From Rubrivivax sp. (lineage in GTDB: Bacteria > Pseudomonadota > Gammaproteobacteria > Burkholderiales > Burkholderiaceae_C): 64,000 bases of DNA. Positions 58,296 through 64,000 of this stretch are shown here, one piece after another; the stretch's first letter is position 1, and every line of letters starts with the position of its first letter. The stretch spans positions 85,935 through 149,934 of the forward strand of contig JAUXRG010000053.1 in the NCBI GenBank assembly GCA_030681795.1. Direction: 5' to 3'. The notes below the pieces were generated by a model, which saw nothing but the letters and a program-made list of their open reading frames with translations, ran no database searches and was not told the origin of the DNA. A program made the position numbers and the translations under genes.

Positions 58296-58314
58296 TAGAA
58301 TACAGAAATCTGTA
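58296..58314. promoter_or_regulatory. Candidate -10 and palindromic operator of the second VapBC
   Basis: TAGAAT (58296-58301) could be a -10 box, and it runs into the perfect 14-base palindrome TACAGAAATCTGTA (58301-58314), 30 bp before the antitoxin ATG. No good -35 is visible. Confidence 0.45.
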
Positions 58315-58343
58315 CGCACGGCACCTGCTCAAGGGGGCAAGCC

Positions 58344-58583
58344 ATGAAGACCACGCTCAACCTGAACGACGCGCTGCTTGTCGAGGCCAAGACGTTGGCC
58401 GCGCAGCAACGAACAACCCTGACCCGCTTGATCGAGGAAGGGCTGCAATTGCGTCTGCGTGCGCGGCGTTCGCCAGGCAAGCCCGTGCGGCTGCCCGTCT
58501 ATGGCGGAAAGGGCGGGCTGGCTTCGGGGCTCGATGGACTGAGCAACAAGGCCCTGCTGGAGGCCGCCGAACGTGACGCCTGA
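58344..58583 (+). CDS. VapB-type antitoxin
   Basis: The 79-residue protein starts MKTTLNLNDALLVEAKTLAA and continues QQRTTLTRLIEEGLQLRLR, a ribbon-helix-helix pattern. The C-terminal arm contains VYGGKGGLASGLDGLSNKAL, which probably wraps the toxin. It overlaps the PIN gene by 11 bp. A small palindrome (58301-58314) lies upstream. The module interrupts a peptidoglycan-recycling gene group. Confidence 0.8.
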   Translation: MKTTLNLNDALLVEAKTLAAQQRTTLTRLIEEGLQLRLRARRSPGKPVRLPVYGGKGGLASGLDGLSNKALLEAAERDA

Positions 58584-59007
58584 CGTCAACGTGCTGGTCG
58601 CGGCGTCGCGCAGCGACCATGCGCACCACGCGGTGGCCCGCGCCTGGCTGGAACAAGCCATTGCCAACGCAAGCCAGGGAGTTCCGCTGAAGCTGCAGCC
58701 GATGGTGATGGCGAGCTTCTTGCGGCTGGTCACGCATCCGAAAATATTCATCCACCCGACGCCCACAGCACAAGCGCTTCGCTTTGTCGATGCGCTGTTG
58801 GTCACGGCGGGCGTCGAGCAGCCGACCTTGGGGGCCGAGTGGCCTGTACTGCGCAAGCTGTGCGCCGACAAGGCCCTCGCTGCCAACGACCTGCCCGATG
58901 CCTGGCTGGCGGCAGCGGTCATCCAGCAAGGCGACCATCTGGTGAGCTTCGACGGCGACTTCAAGCGCCTGCTGTCGAAAACCCAGTTCACCCGCCTTGC
59001 GGTCTGA
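58573..59007 (+). CDS. VapC-type PIN toxin
   Basis: The 144-residue protein has PIN features: TPDVNVLVAASRSDHAHHAV with the first Asp, MVMASFLRLVTHPKIF, then ANDLPDAWLAAAVIQQGD and LVSFDGDFKRLLSKTQFTRL with the later acidic residues. A GTG start lies within the antitoxin gene. It is a likely RNase toxin. It belongs to a different VapC lineage than 54424-54936, as the motifs differ. Confidence 0.83.
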   Translation: MTPDVNVLVAASRSDHAHHAVARAWLEQAIANASQGVPLKLQPMVMASFLRLVTHPKIFIHPTPTAQALRFVDALLVTAGVEQPTLGAEWPVLRKLCADKALAANDLPDAWLAAAVIQQGDHLVSFDGDFKRLLSKTQFTRLAV

Positions 59008-59116
59008 GGGCCGCGACTCCAGGGCGACCTGCGCTGACCTGAAGGGCACAAAGGCCCATGCCCTGCGTGGCGTGGGCCGGGCCCTGCGCTCACGGACGCG
59101 CCGGCGGCAGATTACG

Positions 59117-59326
59117 ATGCCGCGCATGAAACACGCGCTCACCCTCGCAGCGGCCCTGCTGCTGGCCGCCTGCAGCACGCAGGACCTGTATTCCACGGCG
59201 CAGGCCTGGCAGAGACAGGAGTGCCAGAAGCTGCAGGACCAGGGCGAGCGCACGCGCTGCGAGAAGAGCAGCGCCAGGTCCTACGAAGACTACAAGGCCG
59301 AGGCCGCCAAGAAGTCCAAGCCGTGA
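59117..59326 (+). CDS. Small lipoprotein
   Basis: The 69-residue protein begins MPRMKHALTLAAALLLAACS, with a lipobox (LLAAC). The short mature part has a cysteine pair (RQECQKLQ, RTRCEKSS) and ends EAAKKSKP. An ATG three codons later is an alternative start. Its stop overlaps the GTG of the following glycosyl-hydrolase gene, suggesting coupling. No family recognised. Confidence 0.6.
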   Translation: MPRMKHALTLAAALLLAACSTQDLYSTAQAWQRQECQKLQDQGERTRCEKSSARSYEDYKAEAAKKSKP

Positions 59327-60903
59327 TTCGCCGGCAGCTCCTCGCCGCAGCCTGCACTGCACTGGCAGGCTGTGCGGAGCTGCCCTCCGAACCCGCGTCC
59401 GCGCCGACCCCGACGGCGCCGCCCACCCCGCGCGCCGACACCCCGCCGCCCGCGCCGCGCGAGTTCCGCGCCGCCTGGGTGGCCAGCGTGGCCAATATCG
59501 ACTGGCCGAGCCAGCCCGGCCTGAGTGGCCAGGCGCAGCGCGCCGAAGCGCTGGCTTTGCTCGACCGGGCGCGCACCCTTGGCCTGAATGCGCTGATCCT
59601 GCAGGTGCGGCCGGCGGGTGACGCGCTGTACCCGTCCGCGCTGGAGCCGTGGAGCGAAGTCCTCAGCGGCGAGCAGGGGCGTCCGCCCTGGCTGCCGGGC
59701 GAGCCGGCCTGGGACCCGCTGGCCTTCTGGGTGCGCGAGGCCCACCGCCGTGGCCTGGAACTGCACGCCTGGTTCAACCCCTACCGCGCGCGCGCGTCCT
59801 CGGCCAAGACGCCGCTGGTCGCGCCGCACATCGGTGTGCGCCAGCCGGCGCTCGTCAAGCGCTATGGCGACCAGCTGTGGATGGACCCCGGCGAGGCCGC
59901 TGCCGCCGCGCACACGCTGGCGGTGGTGGCCGACGTGGTGCGCCGCTACGACATCGACGGCGTGCACATCGACGACTATTTCTACCCCTACCCCTTCAGC
60001 GTGCCGGCGGTGGACGGCGTCGAGCAGCCCTTCCCCGACGACGAGGCCTACGCACGCTACCGCCTGGGCGGTGGGCTGCTGGTGCGCGAGGACTGGCGCC
60101 GCGCCAATGTCGACACGCTGGTGGAAGCGCTATACCGCAGCGTGCACGCCATCAAGCCCTGGGTGCGCGTGGGCATCAGCCCCTTCGGCCTGGGCCGGCC
60201 CGACCGCCGGCCCGCCGGCGTCACCGGCTTCAGCCAGTTCGACAAGCTCTACGCCGATGTCGAGCGCTGGCTCGACCGGGGCTGGCTCGACTACCTGGCG
60301 CCGCAGCTGTACTGGCCCATCGGTAGCGCGGGACAGCCCTTCGCCCCGCTGCTGGACTACTGGCTCGCCGAGAACCGGGCCCGGCGCCACATCTGGCCGG
60401 GGCTGTTCACCAGCCAGGTCACGCGCGGCGAGCCGGGCGTGGCGCTCGGGCCGAAAGTCTGGCCGGCCCGCGAGCTGCTGGACCAGGTGGCGCTGGTGCG
60501 CACGCGCGCTGCCCCGCCGCTGCCCGGCGGTGGCCTCCCCGCCACGGGCCACATCCACTTCAGCATGGTCGCCTTGATGCAGGACCGCGACCGCGTGGCC
60601 ACGCTGCTGCAGGCCGGCCCTTACGCGCAGCCGGCCCTGGTGCCGGCCTCGCCCTGGCTGGCCGGGCAGGCGCTGCCCGCGCCCCGGCTGGCCCTGCGCG
60701 GCACGCAGGTGGAGATCACCCCCGGCCCCGGGCCTGCGGCCACGCGGTGGGCGGTGTGGCGGCGCGTGGGCGGGCAATGGCGCTTCGCCGTGCTGCCGGC
60801 CGAGCAGCGCAGCCTGGCGCTGGCCGGCGCAGACTTGCTGACCGTGACCGCCGTGGACCGCGTCGGCACGCTCGGCGCCACGCAACGACTGGCCTTGCCA
60901 TGA
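59323..60903 (+). CDS. GH10-like (DUF187) glycosyl hydrolase, DigH-type lipoprotein
   Basis: The 526-residue protein has an N-terminal lipobox-like signal (RRQLLAAACTALAGCAELP) and a Pro/Ala linker. The catalytic domain opens REFRAAWVASVANIDWPSQP, with ALILQVRPAGDALYPSALEP, HAWFNPYRAR, IDGVHIDDYFYPYPF and VGISPFGLG. This is the YngK/YddW family, and E. coli DigH cleaves denuded peptidoglycan glycans. Position between amiD and murQ fits a role in wall turnover. It overlaps murQ by four bases. Confidence 0.85.
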   Translation: MIRRQLLAAACTALAGCAELPSEPASAPTPTAPPTPRADTPPPAPREFRAAWVASVANIDWPSQPGLSGQAQRAEALALLDRARTLGLNALILQVRPAGDALYPSALEPWSEVLSGEQGRPPWLPGEPAWDPLAFWVREAHRRGLELHAWFNPYRARASSAKTPLVAPHIGVRQPALVKRYGDQLWMDPGEAAAAAHTLAVVADVVRRYDIDGVHIDDYFYPYPFSVPAVDGVEQPFPDDEAYARYRLGGGLLVREDWRRANVDTLVEALYRSVHAIKPWVRVGISPFGLGRPDRRPAGVTGFSQFDKLYADVERWLDRGWLDYLAPQLYWPIGSAGQPFAPLLDYWLAENRARRHIWPGLFTSQVTRGEPGVALGPKVWPARELLDQVALVRTRAAPPLPGGGLPATGHIHFSMVALMQDRDRVATLLQAGPYAQPALVPASPWLAGQALPAPRLALRGTQVEITPGPGPAATRWAVWRRVGGQWRFAVLPAEQRSLALAGADLLTVTAVDRVGTLGATQRLALP

Positions 60904-61784
60904 CCTCCATAGAGACCGAACAACCGCACCCCGCGCATGCGCGGCTGGACACCTACGACACCGCCGCGCTGGTTGATGCGTTCCTCGCCGACCAGGCGCA
61001 GGCCGCGCAGGCCGTGCAGGCCGCCGCAGCAGACCTTGCCCGTGCGGTGGACGCGGCCGTGCCGCGGCTGCGCGCCGGCGGGCGCATCGTCACCGTGGGC
61101 GCGGGCACCAGCGGGCGCCTGGGCGTGCTCGACAGCGTCGAGCTCGGGCCGACGTTCTCGTGGTCGCGCGAACGCGCGCCGGCCCTGCTCGCCGGGGGCG
61201 ACGGCGCGATGTTCGTGGCTTTCGAAGGCGCCGAAGACAGCCTGGAGCAGGGCGGCGCCGACCTGCGCGCGCTGGCGCCCACGCCGCACGACGTGGTGTT
61301 GCTGCTCTCGGCTTCCGGCGGCACGCCTTACGCGTTGGGCGCGGCGCAGGCCGCGCGCGAGGCCGGTGCGCTGACGGTGGGACTCGTCAACAACCCCGGC
61401 GCGGCGCTGGCCGCGGCCTGCGAGATCGGCGTGGTGCTGGACACCGGGCCCGAGGTCATCAGCGGCAGCACGCGGCTGAAGGCCGGCACGGCGCAGAAGA
61501 TCGCGCTCAATACCTTCAGCAGCGCGGTCATGGTGCGCCTGCACAAGACCTACGGCAACCTGATGGTGGACCTGCGCGCCAGCAACGCCAAGCTGGTGGA
61601 GCGCGCGCTGCGCCTGACGGTGCGCGCCACCGGCGCCAGCGAAGAGGCCGCGCGCGCCGCGCTGGCCGAATGCGCCTCGCAGGTGAAGGTGGCGATCGTC
61701 ATGCTCAAGGCCGGCGTGGGTGCCGGCGAGGCCGAGCGCCGGCTGGCCGAGGCCGAGGGCAGCGTGCACCGCGCGCTGGGCTGA
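60900..61784 (+). CDS. murQ: N-acetylmuramic acid 6-phosphate etherase MurQ
   Basis: MurQ removes lactate from MurNAc-6-phosphate to give GlcNAc-6-phosphate. The 294-residue SIS-fold protein has VTVGAGTSGRLGVLDSVELG, SWSRERAPALLAGGDGAM, LLLSASGGTPYALGAAQAA and EVISGSTRLKAGTAQKIALN, the family signature. It ends GEAERRLAEAEGSVHRALG. It is coupled to the upstream hydrolase (ATGA). The kinase at 56490 could supply its substrate. Confidence 0.93.
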   Translation: MTSIETEQPHPAHARLDTYDTAALVDAFLADQAQAAQAVQAAAADLARAVDAAVPRLRAGGRIVTVGAGTSGRLGVLDSVELGPTFSWSRERAPALLAGGDGAMFVAFEGAEDSLEQGGADLRALAPTPHDVVLLLSASGGTPYALGAAQAAREAGALTVGLVNNPGAALAAACEIGVVLDTGPEVISGSTRLKAGTAQKIALNTFSSAVMVRLHKTYGNLMVDLRASNAKLVERALRLTVRATGASEEAARAALAECASQVKVAIVMLKAGVGAGEAERRLAEAEGSVHRALG

Positions 61785-61848
61785 AGGCTGCCCCGACCCC
61801 CCCTGGCGCGGCGCACCTAGAATCCGCGCCCCACCCCTTGCCGCCGCC

Positions 61849-62820
61849 ATGTTCAAGAACGCCCTCGTCTACCGCATCGAAGAATGGGCGCTGCCCACGC
61901 TCACCGAGTTCGAAACCCGCCTGGCCACCTCGCGCTTCATCGAGTGCGGCGCCACCCAGCCCGAATCCAGCGGCTGGGTGGCCCCGCGCGGTGACGAGCA
62001 CGGTGCGCTGGCCGAAAGCGTGGGCGGGCAGATCATCCTGAAGCTGCGCACCGAGACCAAGGCCGTGCCGGGCAGCGTGGTGAAGACGCAGGTGCAGGCG
62101 CAGCTCGACCGCATCGAGAAGGAATCCGGCCGCCGCCCCAGGGGCAAGCTCGTGAAGGAGCTCAAGCAGGAGGTCATCCACACGCTCCTGCCGCGCGCGT
62201 TTCCCAAGCGCGCCGAGACGCTGGTCTGGGTGGATGCCAAGGCGCGGCTCGTGCTCGTGGGGGCGGCCAGCGCGAAAAAGGCCGACGCGCTGGTCACGCG
62301 CTTGCTCGAGCTGCTGGGCGGCGGCGCGCGCCTGGCGCTGTTGCAGACGGCGCTGGCGCCGGCCACCGCCATGGCCGCCTGGCTGGCCGAGAAGCAAGCG
62401 CCGCGCGGATTCGCCATCGACCGCGACTGCGAACTCAAGCAGCCCGACAGCGAGAAGGCCACCGTGCGCTACGCGCGCCACACGCTGGATATCGCCGAGG
62501 TCGGCGCGCATATCCAGCAAGGCAAGCTGCCCACGCAACTGGCGTTGACCTGGCAAGGCCGCGTCTCGTTCGTGCTCACGGAAACCATGGCGCTGAAGCG
62601 GATCAAGCTGCTGGACGTGGCGCTCGAAGGCACCGGCGCGGCGGCCGGCCGCGAAGATGACGGCTTCGATGCCGACGTGGCCCTCACCACGGGCGAGCTG
62701 CGGATGTTGATTCCCGAGCTGGTCGAGGCCCTGGGCGGCGTGCACGAGCGTGAGAAGCCGCCCGCGGCGAAAGCCGCGGCAGCGTCCACCGGCGCCCCCT
62801 GGGATCCCGTGCCGGCCTGA
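61849..62820 (+). CDS. rdgC: Recombination-associated protein RdgC
   Basis: RdgC is a ring-forming DNA-binding protein that limits RecA loading. The 323-residue protein begins MFKNALVYRIEEWALPTLTE and shows SSGWVAPRGDEHGALAESVG, RPRGKLVKELKQEVIHTLLP, FPKRAETLVWVDAK and a GFAIDRDCELKQPDSEKATV segment, all typical. The C-terminal 20 residues are Ala/Pro-rich. It stands alone between murQ and the antiporter gene. Confidence 0.93.
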   Translation: MFKNALVYRIEEWALPTLTEFETRLATSRFIECGATQPESSGWVAPRGDEHGALAESVGGQIILKLRTETKAVPGSVVKTQVQAQLDRIEKESGRRPRGKLVKELKQEVIHTLLPRAFPKRAETLVWVDAKARLVLVGAASAKKADALVTRLLELLGGGARLALLQTALAPATAMAAWLAEKQAPRGFAIDRDCELKQPDSEKATVRYARHTLDIAEVGAHIQQGKLPTQLALTWQGRVSFVLTETMALKRIKLLDVALEGTGAAAGREDDGFDADVALTTGELRMLIPELVEALGGVHEREKPPAAKAAAASTGAPWDPVPA

Positions 62821-62843
62821 GCGCCCGCAACGAGTTCGTACCC

Positions 62844-64000
62844 ATGAACACCACCGAACTCTTCCTCATCGCGATGCTCATCGTGTTCACGGTGCCCTAC
62901 CTCGTGTGGCGCCTGGGGCGCACCGACTACTGGGCGCCGCTGGTGGTGGTGCAGATCATCGCCGGCATCCTGCTCGGCCCCGGCGTGCTGGGCGCGGCCT
63001 TCCCCGACTACTACGCCTTCGTCTTCACGCCGGCCGTCATCCAGAGCCTGAACGGCGTTGCCTGGTGGGCGGTGATGCTCTTCGTGTGCATCGCCGGCAT
63101 CGAGCTCGATCTCAGCCAGGCCTGGACCTACCGGCGCGAAAGCGGCATCACCGCCGGCCTGGCGCTGGGCATGCCGCTGGCCTTCGGCTGCGTGGCCGGC
63201 CTGGCCATGCTGGCCACACCGGGCTGGATGGGCCCCAAGGCGCTGACCTGGCAGTTCGTGCTGGGCGTGGGCATGTCGTGCGCGGTGACGGCGCTGCCCA
63301 TCCTGATCCTGCTGATGGAGAAGCTGGACATCCTGCGCCAGCCCATCGGCCAGCGCATCCTGCGCTACGCCAGCCTGGACGACGTGGCCATCTGGGGCGT
63401 GCTGGCGATCATCCTGCTGGACTGGGGCCGCGTCGGCAAGCAGGCCGCCTTCCTGCTGGCCTTCGCGGTGCTGGGCGTGCTCTTCCGCAAACTGATGCGG
63501 CGCATCCCCGAGCGCGACCGCTGGTACGCCGCGCTCATCTGGCTGGCGGCCTGCGGGCTGGGTGCCGACTGGTCGGGCCTGCACTACATGGTGGGCGCCT
63601 TCCTGGCCGGCGCGATCATGGACAGCCACTGGTTCGACCAGAAGCAGATGGACCTGCTGCGCCACCACGTGCTGCTGGTGGTGATGCCGGTGTTCTTCCT
63701 CAGCACAGGCTTGCGCACCAACTGGAACGTGGGCGGCGCGGCGGTGTTCATCGCCGCGGCGGGGCTGCTGGTGGCCAGCGTGGCAGGCAAGCTGGCGGGC
63801 GTGCACCTGGCCGGCCGCGTGCTGCGCTGGGGGCCGGGCGAGGCCGGGCTCGTCGGCTGGCTGCTGCAGACCAAGGCGCTGATCATGATCATTTTTGCCA
63901 ACATCCTGCTGGACTGGGGCCGCGTCGGCAAGCAGGCCGCCTTCCTGCTGGCCTTCGCGGTGCTGGGCGTGCTCTTCCGCAAACTGATGCGGCGCATCCC
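62844..64000 (+). CDS. Cation:proton antiporter (CPA2/NhaP-like), partial
   Basis: This is the start of a monovalent-cation/proton antiporter, running off the right edge. The visible 385 codons encode about ten hydrophobic segments (MNTTELFLIAMLIVFTVPYL, WWAVMLFVCIAGIELDLSQA with a buried acidic pair, ALPILILLMEKL, GLHYMVGAFLAGAIMDSHWF, TKALIMIIFANILLDW). From 63902 the DNA repeats 63410-63508 exactly, so the last 33 codons duplicate an internal segment in frame. The protein beyond FANILLD therefore looks unnatural, either from a tandem duplication or from sequence assembly. Confidence 0.8.
   Translation, partial: MNTTELFLIAMLIVFTVPYLVWRLGRTDYWAPLVVVQIIAGILLGPGVLGAAFPDYYAFVFTPAVIQSLNGVAWWAVMLFVCIAGIELDLSQAWTYRRESGITAGLALGMPLAFGCVAGLAMLATPGWMGPKALTWQFVLGVGMSCAVTALPILILLMEKLDILRQPIGQRILRYASLDDVAIWGVLAIILLDWGRVGKQAAFLLAFAVLGVLFRKLMRRIPERDRWYAALIWLAACGLGADWSGLHYMVGAFLAGAIMDSHWFDQKQMDLLRHHVLLVVMPVFFLSTGLRTNWNVGGAAVFIAAAGLLVASVAGKLAGVHLAGRVLRWGPGEAGLVGWLLQTKALIMIIFANILLDWGRVGKQAAFLLAFAVLGVLFRKLMRRI
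63410..63508 (+). repeat. 99-bp exact direct repeat, copy 1
   Basis: This stretch inside the antiporter gene is identical to 63902-64000, where the window ends; the repeat may be longer. The offset is 492 bp, a multiple of three. Confidence 0.95.
63902..64000 (+). repeat. 99-bp exact direct repeat, copy 2
   Basis: Identical to 63410-63508 and reaching the window edge. Copy 2 begins in CATCCTGCTGGA, at a point where the protein would normally continue with a different sequence. Confidence 0.95.

Overview
The window is GC-rich DNA from a betaproteobacterium, most likely a Burkholderiales of the Rubrivivax/Leptothrix/Sphaerotilaceae kind. This rests on gene order and protein flavour, not on a search. 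It begins at the chromosomal origin: yidC, yidD, rnpA and rpmH run leftward, and dnaA, dnaN and gyrB run rightward. A leftward rpmH promoter, a DnaA box overlapping a rightward dnaA promoter, and further near-consensus boxes downstream of dnaA mark the origin region.

A menaquinone cluster follows, which is notable because many relatives rely on ubiquinone. menF, menD, menH and menB are translationally coupled (7278-12101). A GIY-YIG/DUF4357 gene then separates menB from menC. About 16 kb of accessory DNA (14187-30105) separates menC from menE. The accessory block holds an AT-richer secreted alpha/beta hydrolase, an intact ISL3-type insertion sequence with an exact 8-bp target duplication, an IS4-type transposase remnant, a hicA-like fragment, and a PhoD-like phosphatase whose C-terminal domain recurs in the next small gene. 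A deleted copy of the menC 3' end lies at 21560-21670. Next come two paralogous SARP-type (BTAD plus ATPase) regulators that bracket four small exported or membrane genes, all on the minus strand.

After menE come a PAS/GGDEF diguanylate cyclase, a periplasmic solute-binding protein and a lipase-like hydrolase. From 35.5 to 45.9 kb lies a defence-type island: a type I restriction-modification locus (hsdR, hsdS, hsdM) interleaved with toxin-antitoxin-like modules (MNT with a HEPN stub, a 310-residue protein with a PIN toxin, HTH-MNT with HEPN), an AAA ATPase and a nonsense-interrupted GIY-YIG gene. The locus looks decayed. hsdR lacks its second helicase domain, and hsdM carries a frameshift plus a deletion.

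The last part is ordinary housekeeping with small insertions: an exported protein, a ProQ-family RNA chaperone, a Na/Pi cotransporter, a PAS/CZB chemoreceptor, gshA and a VapBC module with a strong palindromic operator. A peptidoglycan-recycling group follows (dacB, an amino-sugar kinase, amiD, a DigH-like hydrolase, murQ) with a second VapBC module inserted. The window ends with rdgC and a cation:proton antiporter, in which a 99-bp exact direct repeat runs into the window edge.
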